The notes below the pieces were generated by a model. That model was not told the DNA's origin, ran no database searches, and saw nothing but the letters and a program-made list of their open reading frames with translations. This document shows positions 1 to 7,967 of a DNA stretch of 64,000 nt, in pieces. Within the stretch, counting starts at the first letter, position 1. Each line of letters opens with the position of its first letter. The position numbers and the translations under genes were made by a program. This DNA is from Arthrobacter sp. CAU 1506. Lineage in GTDB: Bacteria > Actinomycetota > Actinomycetes > Actinomycetales > Micrococcaceae. The stretch spans positions 62,001-126,000 of the forward strand of contig NZ_SUKC01000002.1 of the NCBI RefSeq assembly GCF_005047635.1, in the 5' to 3' direction.

Positions 1-167
1 GGCAGGCCCGCCAGTTGTTCGCGCACCGGGCCGGGGTCCATGTTGTGGCACACCACCGTGGCGCCCACCCGTCCCGGCGCGGCGGCCAGCACGGATTCCA
101 CCGCCCGCCTGACGGGCCGGTCCGCCGTGTGGACGGCAATCACGATTTCGGCTTCCGGAGCCGTCAC
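1..167 (-). CDS. Family 2 glycosyltransferase, N-terminal fragment cut by window edge
   Basis: Only the first 55 codons are present; the gene runs off the left edge. The peptide opens with an acidic stretch followed by EIVIAVHTADRPVRRAVES, the first beta strand and helix of a GT-A (family 2) glycosyltransferase, which normally binds the nucleotide sugar. The GTG start overlaps the stop codon of the upstream DUF2304 gene by four bases (GTGA), so it is translationally coupled to it and belongs to the same leftward operon. The acceptor and donor cannot be told from this fragment. Confidence 0.6.
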   Translation of the reverse strand, partial: MTAPEAEIVIAVHTADRPVRRAVESVLAAAPGRVGATVVCHNMDPGPVREQLAGL

Positions 168-547
168 GGGCCGTCCCCCGGCCGTGCCGCTTCCTCGGGG
201 CCGGCGGCCTCTTCCGGGCGCGGCGCTTCGTCCAGCGCAATCCGGCGGGCCAGCTTGGTGATCCGGGCCTCCAGCTGGCGCGTCCGCTGGAACGAACTGG
301 CCATGAAGATCAGGAAACACACGATCAGCCCGTACAGCACCAGGTCGGTGCCGCGGCCAATGCCCAGCGCGTTCGCGGCGGCGGTCAGCATGCGGGGGAA
401 GAACACGGACAGCGCGGCCAGCACGGCGAAGAGCATCAGCAGGATCCGGCGCACGGCCTGGTGGCGGGCATTCTGGCCGCCGCGCATGAGCGCCAGGGCG
501 CCGAGGGCGACGGCCAGGACCAGGACAATTTGGACGACTATAAGCAT
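164..547 (-). CDS. DUF2304 family small membrane protein
   Basis: A 127-residue protein with three hydrophobic segments (about residues 2-20, 33-50 and 65-82) and a charged, Pro/Glu-rich cytoplasmic tail. This is the layout of DUF2304 proteins, which usually sit beside dolichol-phosphate-mannose-synthase-like glycosyltransferases and are thought to act with them at the membrane. Here it lies directly after such a glycosyltransferase, its ATG starting four bases beyond the upstream stop. A start 14 codons earlier is possible but would overlap the upstream gene. The family is clear; the function is not established. Confidence 0.7.
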   Translation of the reverse strand: MLIVVQIVLVLAVALGALALMRGGQNARHQAVRRILLMLFAVLAALSVFFPRMLTAAANALGIGRGTDLVLYGLIVCFLIFMASSFQRTRQLEARITKLARRIALDEAPRPEEAAGPEEAARPGDGP

Positions 548-551
548 GGGT

Positions 552-1217
552 TCACCGGAAGAAGAGGTCTGCGAGGATGTTGACTCCATTGAGCAGCGAC
601 TGCCCCTTGGATTTGGAATATTCCGTATAGACGATGTGTACCGGCTGCTCCACCACCCGCGCCTCGAGCGCGGAGAATTGATGGATCAGCTCGGAGGCGT
701 GTGCCATCCGATTCTGCGTCAGGTGGATGTTGCGCACCACGTCGGCGGACAGCGCGCGCAGTCCGTTGTGCGCGTCGGTGAGGCGGTAGCCGGTGGACAG
801 CCTGGATTGGACGGCAGCCGTGCGCAGCACCAGCCGCTTGAGTGCCGACACCTCGCCCCGGCCGTCGAGGAACCGGGAGCCCAGCACCACGTCGGCCTCG
901 CCGGCCCGGACCCGTTCCAGCATGGCGGCCGCGTCCTGGACCCGGTGCTGGCCGTCGGCGTCGAAAGTGATGACCGCGTCCAGGTTCGGATCCTGGGCGG
1001 CATATTCGAATCCGGTTTGCAGCGCGGCGCCCTGGCCAAGATTCACCGGATGGGCCACGACGACGGCGCCCGCTTTGCGCGCCATAGCGGCGGAATCGTC
1101 GCTGCTGCCGTCGTCGACGCAGACCACGTTCGGAAAGGTCTGCAGTAGCTCCTGGATGACCGAGCCGACAACGGTGGCCTCGTTATACATCGGCACGACG
1201 ACCCAGCAGCGACTCAC
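552..1217 (-). CDS. Dolichyl-phosphate-mannose-synthase-like family 2 glycosyltransferase
   Basis: A 221-residue GT-A glycosyltransferase. The N-terminal strand VVVPMYNEA (6-15), the nucleotide-binding CVDDGSSDD (33-41) and the metal-binding DADGQH motif near residue 90 are all present, followed by VVLGSRF. There is no C-terminal membrane domain, so membrane attachment may come from the DUF2304 partner encoded next. The likely reaction is transfer of a sugar from a nucleotide donor to polyprenyl phosphate. I chose GTG at 1217, just before the conserved strand; a GTG at 1268 would add a 17-residue extension. It follows the upstream glycosyltransferase by 51 bases in the same direction. Confidence 0.8.
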   Translation of the reverse strand: MSRCWVVVPMYNEATVVGSVIQELLQTFPNVVCVDDGSSDDSAAMARKAGAVVVAHPVNLGQGAALQTGFEYAAQDPNLDAVITFDADGQHRVQDAAAMLERVRAGEADVVLGSRFLDGRGEVSALKRLVLRTAAVQSRLSTGYRLTDAHNGLRALSADVVRNIHLTQNRMAHASELIHQFSALEARVVEQPVHIVYTEYSKSKGQSLLNGVNILADLFFR

Positions 1218-1268
1218 CCGCCTAGTATTCCACAATGGGAATGGTCCAGGTCGCAGCAGCACCGGCAC

Positions 1269-2405
1269 CTAAGGCCGCCGCGGGGCCGGTGCCTGCGCTG
1301 CCAGATCCCGGTAGTGGCCATCCAGCTCCCGGACGCTGCCGGCCAGGCTCCGCTGGTCGACCACAAACTTGCGCGCATCCCGGCGCATGGCCAGGTATTC
1401 GGCGCTGCCCAACTGCAGTAATTGCTGCAGGCCGTCCTGCAGCTGGCGGAAGTCCGCTTCCGGCGCGAGCAGGCCGGTGACGCCGTCCTCCATCATTTCC
1501 GGAATGCCGCCGCTACGGTACGCCAGCACCGGAGTGCCGCAGGCCTGGGCTTCCAGCAGCACCAAGCCGGCCGCTTCCCGTGCGCCGCCGGCTTCCTGGC
1601 TGGGAGCCACCAGGATCTGTGCCTGCTGCATCCAGGCGCGGACACCGGCCCGGTCCTGGCGGCCCACAAAATCGATGTGCGGATGGCTGGCCGCGTGCTC
1701 GGCCACGGCGTCGCGCAACGGCCCGTCGCCGATCACCACCAGCCGGTGCCTGGCTTTGCGCCAGACGGCCAGCGAGGCGTCCAGCAGGTCACGGATGCCC
1801 TTTTGCATGTTCAGCGCGCCGACGAACAACACCACCGGCGTCTCGTCGGACTGATGGCGGGTGGGCACAAAGTAATCGGTGTCCACGCCTTGGTAGTGCA
1901 CATGGATTTTTCCGGTATCGAGTTCCAGGTCGGCGGCCCGCCCGGCCATGTAGTTGCTGACCACCAGCAGGCGGGAGCTGTGCGCCGCTGCGGAGAGGAC
2001 GTTGCGGTGGTGCCACCGGGCCATCATGGTGTCCGCCGGATTGGCCAGCGACACCAGATCGGAACCGTGCATGGTGGTGAGCAGCGGGGCTCCGGAGACG
2101 GTGGAGGCCTTGACCGCTGGCTCCGACCAGGTGGCGAAGTGCTGGTGGATAATGTCCGGGTTAAAGCGGGTCACCGCCACGGCCATGGACCGCATGAAGG
2201 CGGGCATCACCAGCTCGCGGCGGCGGAAGCCCAGCCCGGGAGCCGGGACAAAGTCGGTGACCGGGATCGTGACCGAAGCGTCCTCGATCTGGGCCACCAA
2301 GGTGAATACGTGGAAGTCGTGCCGGTCCTTCAACCGCTCGGCGTGCGCCGTGGCGAAGTACGTTGGCGGAATCCGCAACGTGCTCTTGGTGATGGCGATC
2401 TTCAC
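1269..2405 (-). CDS. Family 4 (GT-B fold) glycosyltransferase
   Basis: A 378-residue retaining glycosyltransferase of the GT4/RfaB-like type. The C-terminal Rossmann domain has VLFVGALNMQKGIRDLL, the VVIGDGPLRD motif and the donor-binding EAQACGTPVLAYRSGGIPE segment, including the E-x7-E pattern typical of GT4. The N-terminal domain has IIHQHFATWS, an acceptor-side segment. The GTG start at 2405 is preceded by AGGAG at good spacing, so longer forms are unlikely. It is the first gene of the leftward glycosyltransferase operon. Substrate unknown; probably a cell-surface glycan. Confidence 0.82.
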   Translation of the reverse strand: MKIAITKSTLRIPPTYFATAHAERLKDRHDFHVFTLVAQIEDASVTIPVTDFVPAPGLGFRRRELVMPAFMRSMAVAVTRFNPDIIHQHFATWSEPAVKASTVSGAPLLTTMHGSDLVSLANPADTMMARWHHRNVLSAAAHSSRLLVVSNYMAGRAADLELDTGKIHVHYQGVDTDYFVPTRHQSDETPVVLFVGALNMQKGIRDLLDASLAVWRKARHRLVVIGDGPLRDAVAEHAASHPHIDFVGRQDRAGVRAWMQQAQILVAPSQEAGGAREAAGLVLLEAQACGTPVLAYRSGGIPEMMEDGVTGLLAPEADFRQLQDGLQQLLQLGSAEYLAMRRDARKFVVDQRSLAGSVRELDGHYRDLAAQAPAPRRP

Positions 2406-2716
2406 GGGGCTCCTGGACCTTTTCGGCTGCAGCCGGCTGCGTCCGGCTTCCATCGCAATCCTAGCCCGGCGGCCTGCACGCCATCTGGTGCTTCCGCCCC
2501 GTGCCAAGCTCCGGCCATGCTCCGGCGGCCAGGCTTCGGCAGCCGCGCTTCAGCAGCCAGCTCCGGCCGCCGCGTGCCGGCCGCCGCCTGATGGCGGTGG
2601 GCGCGCAGGGTGCGGTGGTCGGCGCGCCGGGTGCGCTGCCCGCACCGCCAGCCGTTCGCCGGACGGTAATCTTTCACTGTCCGGCATCCGCCAGGCATCG
2701 GTGACAAGGAGCAGTA
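2406..2716. other. Divergent intergenic region with short GC-rich repeats
   Basis: This 311-base gap separates two divergently transcribed glycosyltransferase genes and should hold both promoters. No convincing gene is seen. It contains four imperfect 14-base repeats at 2519-2573, listed separately. A TAATCT hexamer at 2667-2672 could be the -10 box of the rightward gene, but no good -35 box accompanies it. Confidence 0.5.
2519..2573. repeat. Imperfect 14-base tandem repeat, four units
   Basis: Units start at 2519, 2533, 2547 and 2560 and follow the pattern GCTYCRGCNGCC plus two variable bases; the third unit is one base short. The repeat lies in non-coding DNA between divergent genes. It could be a replication-slippage product. 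Confidence 0.6.
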
Positions 2717-3856
2717 GTGGCCCAGCAGATCCTGTGTATCTCTTTCTCGGATATCCAGGCCGATTCCCGCGTGCTGCGGCAGCTGAAACTGCTGGCCGAA
2801 GCCGGTGAAGTCACCACGCTCAGCTACGGCGAGCGTCCGCCCGGCGCCACCCACCATCTGGAAATCGACGCCTCGCTGCCGTCGCTTCCGCAGACACCGC
2901 TGGGCGTCCTGCTGCTGGCTTTGCGCCAGCATTCCGCGGTGGAGCTCAGCGCTCCCGCGATCAAGCAGGCCCGCGCCCTCGTTGCAGGCCGCCGCTTTGA
3001 CCTGGTGGTGGCGAACGAGGCCAGGGCCCTGCCGCTGGCCCACGCTCTCGCCCAGGGAGCACCGGTCTGGGGCGACCTGCACGAGTGGGCTCCGGAGGAA
3101 CGCTCGCATGTGCTGCCGTGGAAGCTGCTGGTAGCTCCCTACATGCGCAGCATCTGCGCCAAGTATCTGCCGCGCACCACGGCGATCACGGCCGTCAACG
3201 CGTCCATCGCCCGGATGTATGCGGAACAGTTCGGCTGCACCGTCGAAGTGGTCCGCAACGCGGGGCCGTTCCGGCATCTGGAGCCGTCCCCGCCGCTGCC
3301 CGGGAAGATCCGGCTGGTACACAGCGGCGCCGCGGTGCCGGGCCGGAATCTGGAGGGAACCATCGAGGCGGTCAAGATGCTCGATGACCGCTTCACCCTG
3401 GACCTCTACCTGGTCAAGGCACGCGATGGCGGACGCTACTGGCAGCAGCTCAAGGACCTGGCCGCCAGCGACCCCCGCATCACCTTCCACGATGCCGTCC
3501 CGCCGGAAGAGCTGCCTGCCACGCTCAACGCCTACGACGTGGGGGTCTTCTCGCTGCCGCCGCAGACCATGAACCACCATTTCATGCTGCCGAACAAGTT
3601 TTTCGATTTCGTCCAGGCCCGGCTGGCCCTGGTGTTCAGCCCGTCCCCGGAAACCGCAGCCTTAATGCAGACCTACGATCTGGGCGTGGTGACCGAAGAC
3701 TTCAGTACGGAGTCGCTGGCGCGCGCACTGGCATCGCTGACCACGGAGCAGGTGGACAAGTACAAGGCCAATGCTCACGGCGCCGCCGCAGCGCTCAGCT
3801 CCGCCGAAGACGAGGCCGTCACCCGCGGCATCCTCGCCGCCGTGCTCACCCCCTGA
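2717..3856 (+). CDS. GT-B fold glycosyltransferase, rightward
   Basis: A 379-residue protein with the two-domain GT-B layout. The N-terminus ILCISFSDIQADSRVLRQL matches glycosyltransferases that begin by binding a polymer end. The C-terminal half has the RLVHSGAAVPGRNLEG strand and a weak donor site around residues 285-330 (MLPNKFFDFVQARL). The start is GTG at 2717, with AAGGAGC upstream at good spacing. It is the only rightward gene in this cluster and faces a leftward glycosyltransferase 31 bases beyond its stop. Donor and acceptor unknown; a cell-wall or capsular glycan is the likely product. Confidence 0.75.
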   Translation: MAQQILCISFSDIQADSRVLRQLKLLAEAGEVTTLSYGERPPGATHHLEIDASLPSLPQTPLGVLLLALRQHSAVELSAPAIKQARALVAGRRFDLVVANEARALPLAHALAQGAPVWGDLHEWAPEERSHVLPWKLLVAPYMRSICAKYLPRTTAITAVNASIARMYAEQFGCTVEVVRNAGPFRHLEPSPPLPGKIRLVHSGAAVPGRNLEGTIEAVKMLDDRFTLDLYLVKARDGGRYWQQLKDLAASDPRITFHDAVPPEELPATLNAYDVGVFSLPPQTMNHHFMLPNKFFDFVQARLALVFSPSPETAALMQTYDLGVVTEDFSTESLARALASLTTEQVDKYKANAHGAAAALSSAEDEAVTRGILAAVLTP

Positions 3857-3887
3857 CCTAGACGGTCCGGGCGCAGTCAGGCGTCAG

Positions 3888-5108
3888 CTAGCGCTGGCGG
3901 AAGGCCTCGGCGGCGTCGGCGATGGCTGCGGCCGCGCGGTTTCCCACGCTGCGCAGCGAGTAGTTTCGCTCCACCCATTCAGACAGTCGGCGGCGTTCGG
4001 CGTCGGACAAGGGCTGTTCCAGGGCCGTGGCCATCGCCTCGGCCGCTTGGCCGGCATCCCAGTCCACGCTCTGCCCCAGCCCGTGGTCGGCGACCAGCTG
4101 GCGCAGCGGTCCGACGCCGGCGTAGACCACCGGGGCTCCGCAGCTGAGCGAGACGAAGGCTTTGGTGGCGAAGGCGAAGTCATAGCCGCGGGCAGGCCGC
4201 ACTGAGGCGAGGCCCGCGGTGGCGCTGCGCAGCGCCCGGGCGATGGTGCCGCCGTCGGCCGTTCCCATAAAGCGGATGCGCTCCCCCGCCGGCGCCGCAC
4301 GCCGGCGCAGCTCCTCCAGCTCGACTCCGCCGCCGTACATCAGCAGCCGGGCATCTGGGTAGCGGTCCAGGATCTTGAGGAAGCCGTCCACGAAGACGCC
4401 CGCGCCCTGAATCTCGGACATGGTCCCCGCGTAGACGAAGGTGGGGCCGGGATGAGGATCTGCGGGGCCGGCCAGGCTGAAGGTATCCGTATCGATGCCG
4501 GTGCCGACTTCCGCCACCTTGGCCCGTCCAGCGGTCAGCCGGGCCAGCGCCAGCGTCACGCCGGTGGAAATACTGAGCACGCCGGACGCGCCGGTGATCA
4601 CCCAGCGCTCCACCGCGCGCAGCACCGCGACCACGCGCGGATCCACCCCGATCCCGGCCGCAGCGTCGGAGCTGACGTCGGCGGAGAAGTAGACGTAGGG
4701 TCTGCGGCGCAGCGCGGCAGCCAGCCGGACCACCACCCCGGTGGTCGGCGGCGGTTCCACCAGCAGCAGATCGAACGGTTTCTGCGCCAGCAGGCGGAAG
4801 AACAGCGGGATGTCGAAGCTGGCGTACTGCAGGTAGCCGCGCACCGCACCGCTGGCATCCCGCAGCACCGGCCAGCGCAGAATCCGTGGGCCGTCGCCGG
4901 CCGCCGCTCCCTCCGCGGCCGCTGCCCCCTCCGAAGCACCGGCGGCCGCACCTCCCGCGGCGCGAAGTCCGCGCGGCGGACGGGTGGTCAGCACCGTCAC
5001 GTCGTGGCCGGCCTCGGTCAGCGCCCGCACCGTCGCGGCCAGCCGGTAGGCGGCAGCGCCGGCCTCCGGGAGGAAAATCCGGCTGGCCAGCAGAATCCGC
5101 AGGCCCAT
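3888..5108 (-). CDS. Family 4 glycosyltransferase (WbuB-like)
   Basis: A 406-residue GT-B enzyme. The N-terminus MGLRILLASRIFLPEAGAAA and the TEAGHDVTVLTTRP segment are typical of WbuB/CapM-type GT4 enzymes that add amino sugars. The C-terminal domain shows FVYAGTMSEIQGAG and YGGGVELEEL. Residues 47-76 are an Ala/Gly-rich insertion (GGAAAGASEGAAAAEGAAAG) that looks like a low-complexity expansion in a surface loop. Its ATG shares one base with the stop codon of the upstream oxidoreductase gene, so it is coupled to the amino-sugar genes and may transfer their product. Confidence 0.8.
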   Translation of the reverse strand: MGLRILLASRIFLPEAGAAAYRLAATVRALTEAGHDVTVLTTRPPRGLRAAGGAAAGASEGAAAAEGAAAGDGPRILRWPVLRDASGAVRGYLQYASFDIPLFFRLLAQKPFDLLLVEPPPTTGVVVRLAAALRRRPYVYFSADVSSDAAAGIGVDPRVVAVLRAVERWVITGASGVLSISTGVTLALARLTAGRAKVAEVGTGIDTDTFSLAGPADPHPGPTFVYAGTMSEIQGAGVFVDGFLKILDRYPDARLLMYGGGVELEELRRRAAPAGERIRFMGTADGGTIARALRSATAGLASVRPARGYDFAFATKAFVSLSCGAPVVYAGVGPLRQLVADHGLGQSVDWDAGQAAEAMATALEQPLSDAERRRLSEWVERNYSLRSVGNRAAAAIADAAEAFRQR

Positions 5109-6190
5109 CAGGCGTGCAGCCCGACGGTGCGGGATTCCTTTGCGCTGGCGATCATCGCTTCGGCCACGCGCAGCGTGTTCAGCCCTTCCCGCATGGTGAC
5201 GATCCCGGCGGCAGGACGCTCGGGGCGGTCACCGCCGTCGTGCTCCGCAGCCGCACTACCGTGGGCATCCTGGGGCAGCAGCCCCCGGTTGGCCAGCACT
5301 GCGTCGCGGAACGCTTCGTGTTCCACCTTCAGCGGTTCGCGCTTGGGGATGGCCAGGCGGGTGATGTTGCCTTCGGAGACGCCGCGGAAGTTGGCCACGG
5401 ACTCCCACTCGGTGTTGAAGGTGCCGTTCTCGTGGAAGGTCAGGTCGGCGGTCAGGGTGTCGGCCACAAACGCGCCGCGTTCGCCGGTGACCACGGTGAC
5501 GCGTTCCTTCGTCGGCGAGAGCCAGTTCACCAAATGGCTGGTGATCACGCCGTTCTCCAGCAGCCCGGTGGCCGCCACCATGTCCTCATGCTCGCGTCCG
5601 GAGCGGATGGTGGTGTTGGCGCTGACGGAGGCGTAGCCGGCCTGCGCCAGCCAGGCGGTGAGGTCGATGTCGTGCGTGCCCAGGTCCTTGATCACGCCGA
5701 CGTCGGCGATCCGCGCCGGGAAGGGACCCTGCCGGCGGGTGGCGATCTGGAAGATCCGGCCCAGTTCGCCGGCTTCCAGCCGCGCCCGCAGCGACTGCAG
5801 CGCGGGGTTGTAGCGCTCGATGTGGCCGACTGCGCCGACCAGCCCGCGGGCTTCGAACGCAGCAGCCAGCTTCTCCCCGCCGGCGACCGTGTCCGCAATC
5901 GGCTTCTCTACCATCGTGTGGACGCCGGCTTCGGCCAGGGCCAAACCGACCTCCACGTGCAGGCCGGTGGGCACCGCGCACATGGCGATGTCGATCCCGG
6001 CGTTGATCAGTTCCTCCACCCCGGAGTAGACCGGCAGGCCGGGTGCGGCGCCGTGCGGGTCGCCGTAGGCGTCGGCGACAGCCACCAGTTCCACGCCGTC
6101 GGTCTCCCGGAGCACGCGGGCGTGGTGCCGGCCCATCATGCCCAGCCCGATCAGTCCGGCGCGGAGCACGGTTTTTCCGTTCGCTGCCAT
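5108..6190 (-). CDS. Gfo/Idh/MocA oxidoreductase, probable UDP-GlcNAcA 3-dehydrogenase
   Basis: A 360-residue NAD(P)-dependent sugar dehydrogenase. The Rossmann motif GLIGLGMMGRHHARVL lies at 13-28 and the diagnostic EKP motif (MVEKPIADT) follows. Next to an aminotransferase, an acetyltransferase and a UDP-sugar 6-dehydrogenase, the best fit is the WlbA/WbpB step: oxidation of C3 of UDP-GlcNAc-uronate to the 3-keto sugar. Residues 305-325 carry a polar insertion (HGSAAAEHDGGDRPERPAAG) absent from typical members as I recall them. The ATG has a good AGGAG upstream and follows the previous stop by two bases. Family certain; exact substrate inferred from context. Confidence 0.8.
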   Translation of the reverse strand: MAANGKTVLRAGLIGLGMMGRHHARVLRETDGVELVAVADAYGDPHGAAPGLPVYSGVEELINAGIDIAMCAVPTGLHVEVGLALAEAGVHTMVEKPIADTVAGGEKLAAAFEARGLVGAVGHIERYNPALQSLRARLEAGELGRIFQIATRRQGPFPARIADVGVIKDLGTHDIDLTAWLAQAGYASVSANTTIRSGREHEDMVAATGLLENGVITSHLVNWLSPTKERVTVVTGERGAFVADTLTADLTFHENGTFNTEWESVANFRGVSEGNITRLAIPKREPLKVEHEAFRDAVLANRGLLPQDAHGSAAAEHDGGDRPERPAAGIVTMREGLNTLRVAEAMIASAKESRTVGLHA

Positions 6191-6192
6191 GC

Positions 6193-7287
6193 TCAGGCTC
6201 CTGCCTTCGCCAGCGCGTTGACCGCGGTGGCGATCCGGTCCAGGTCCTCGGCGTCCAGCGACGGGTGCACCGGCAGCGAGAGCACCTCCGCGGCGGCAGC
6301 CTCGGTGGCCGGCAGGTCCGCGGTGATGTTGAAGGAGGGCAGCCGGTGGTTCGGGATCGGGTAGTAGACGCCGGAGCCGATGTTGTACTCGTCCTTCAGC
6401 GCCGCGGCGAACCGGTCCCGCTCCCCCGCGCCGATCCGCACCGTGTACTGGTGGTACACGTGCACCGCCCCGTCGGCCACCTTGGGCGTGGCGACGCCGG
6501 CCAGGTTCGCGTCCAGGAACGCGGCGTTGGCCTGGCGTTGTCCGGTCCAGCCGCCGACCTTGCCCAGCTGCACCCGGCCGATTGCGGCGTGCAGGTTGGT
6601 CATCCGGGCGTTGAAGCCCACCAGTTCGTTTTCGTACTGGCGTTCCATGCCCTGGTTGCGCAGCAGCTTCAGCCGCCGTGCCACCTCGTCGCTGCCGGTG
6701 GACACCATGCCACCTTCGCCCGAGGTCATGTTCTTCGTCGGGTACAGGCTGAACATGGCGAACTCACCAAACGTGCCGACCGGACGGCCTCCCAGCGACG
6801 CGCCGTGGGCCTGGGCTGCGTCCTCGAAGAGCAGCAGTGACTTCTCCGCGGCCAGCGCCCCCAGCGCGTCCATGTTGGCCGGGTGCCCGTACAGGTGCAC
6901 CGGCATGATCGCCTTGGTCCGCGGCGTCACGGCGGCAGCGACCGCCTCCGGGTCCAGGCAGTAATGCTCCGGCTCGATGTCGGCGAACACGGGCGTGGCA
7001 CCGGTCAGGGCCACCGAATTGGCGGTGGCCGCGAAGGTGAACGATGGCACGATCACCTCGTCCCCGGGTCCGATGCCGGCGGCCAGCAGGCCCAGATGCA
7101 GGCCCGAGGTGCCGGAATTGACCGCCACCGCATGCCGGCCGTCCAGCAGCACCTGCGAGAACTCCTGCTCGAAGGCGGCCACCTCGGACCCCTGGGCGAG
7201 CATGCCGGAGGCCAGCACCGCGTCCACCGCGGCCCGCTCTTCGTCGCCGATGATCGGCTTGGCCGCCGGTATGAAGTCCTTGCTCAC
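6193..7287 (-). CDS. DegT/DnrJ/EryC1 sugar aminotransferase (WlbC/WbpE-like)
   Basis: A 364-residue PLP enzyme of the sugar aminotransferase family. Signature residues are the phosphate-binding NSGTSGLHLGL (58-68), FEDAAQAHGA with Asp156 contacting the pyridine nitrogen, and the Schiff-base lysine Lys185 in YPTKNMTSGEGG. In context it would aminate the 3-keto sugar made by the neighbouring oxidoreductase, using glutamate. I chose GTG at 7287 because GAGGAG precedes it at good spacing; the stop codon of the acetyltransferase gene overlaps it (GTGA). Function by family is secure, substrate by context. Confidence 0.85.
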   Translation of the reverse strand: MSKDFIPAAKPIIGDEERAAVDAVLASGMLAQGSEVAAFEQEFSQVLLDGRHAVAVNSGTSGLHLGLLAAGIGPGDEVIVPSFTFAATANSVALTGATPVFADIEPEHYCLDPEAVAAAVTPRTKAIMPVHLYGHPANMDALGALAAEKSLLLFEDAAQAHGASLGGRPVGTFGEFAMFSLYPTKNMTSGEGGMVSTGSDEVARRLKLLRNQGMERQYENELVGFNARMTNLHAAIGRVQLGKVGGWTGQRQANAAFLDANLAGVATPKVADGAVHVYHQYTVRIGAGERDRFAAALKDEYNIGSGVYYPIPNHRLPSFNITADLPATEAAAAEVLSLPVHPSLDAEDLDRIATAVNALAKAGA

Positions 7288-7904
7288 TGCTGTTCTCCTC
7301 GCGTTTCGTGGCCAACTTCCTGCAAGATGCCCGCTTCCTCCCGGTACTGCGCGCCGGTGGCCGGACACACCCACAGCGCAGGGTCCGCCGGGTCCTGGCC
7401 CAGCCGCTGCCCGGCCCGGCCCACCCAGCCGATCCGTTTGGCCGGCACCCCGGCCACCAGCGCAAAGTCCGGCACGTCGCGGGTCACCACGGACCCGGCA
7501 GCCACCGTGGCCCAGGCGCCGATGGTGACCGGCGCCACGCAGACCGCCCGTGCACCGATCGATGCGCCGTCGCGGATCTCCACGCCCACCGGCGTCCAGT
7601 CGTCGGCGCTCTTCAGCGACCCGTCGGGCGAGACGGCGCGCGGGTAGGTGTCATTGGTCAGCACCACCGCCGGGCCGATGAACACGCCGTGGCCCAGCCG
7701 CGCCGGCTCGTACACCAGCGCGTAGTTCTGCACCTTGCAGTTGTCCCCGGCCTGCACCCCGGTGCCGATGTAGGCGCCGCGGCCCACGATGCAGTTTTCG
7801 CCCAACACCGCATCTTCGCGGACCTGCGCCAGATGCCAGATTTTCGTGCCCTCGCCCAACCGGGCGGCGGCGGCCACATCTGCCGAATCGGCGATGAACG
7901 CCAT
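7284..7904 (-). CDS. Hexapeptide-repeat N-acetyltransferase (WlbB/WbpD-like)
   Basis: A 206-residue left-handed beta-helix acetyltransferase. Repeated hexapeptides run from about residue 15 to 155 (EDAVLGENCIVGRGAYIGTG, then SIGARAVCVAPVTIGAWATV). The GVPAKRIGWVG segment closes the helix and carries the usual cofactor-side residues. The C-terminus ends in a WVCPATGAQYREE extension, as in sugar N-acetyltransferases of the WlbB type. Expected reaction: acetyl-CoA-dependent N-acetylation of the 3-amino sugar from the adjacent aminotransferase. ATG 7904 has GAGGGAAG upstream. It lies 63 bases after the dehydrogenase gene. Confidence 0.82.
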   Translation of the reverse strand: MAFIADSADVAAAARLGEGTKIWHLAQVREDAVLGENCIVGRGAYIGTGVQAGDNCKVQNYALVYEPARLGHGVFIGPAVVLTNDTYPRAVSPDGSLKSADDWTPVGVEIRDGASIGARAVCVAPVTIGAWATVAAGSVVTRDVPDFALVAGVPAKRIGWVGRAGQRLGQDPADPALWVCPATGAQYREEAGILQEVGHETRGEQQ

Positions 7905-7967
7905 AGCTTCCCTCTTTCCGCTCACGGCCGCAGCCGCCGTCGTCAATTCTTTCCCGCGGCAGCGGGT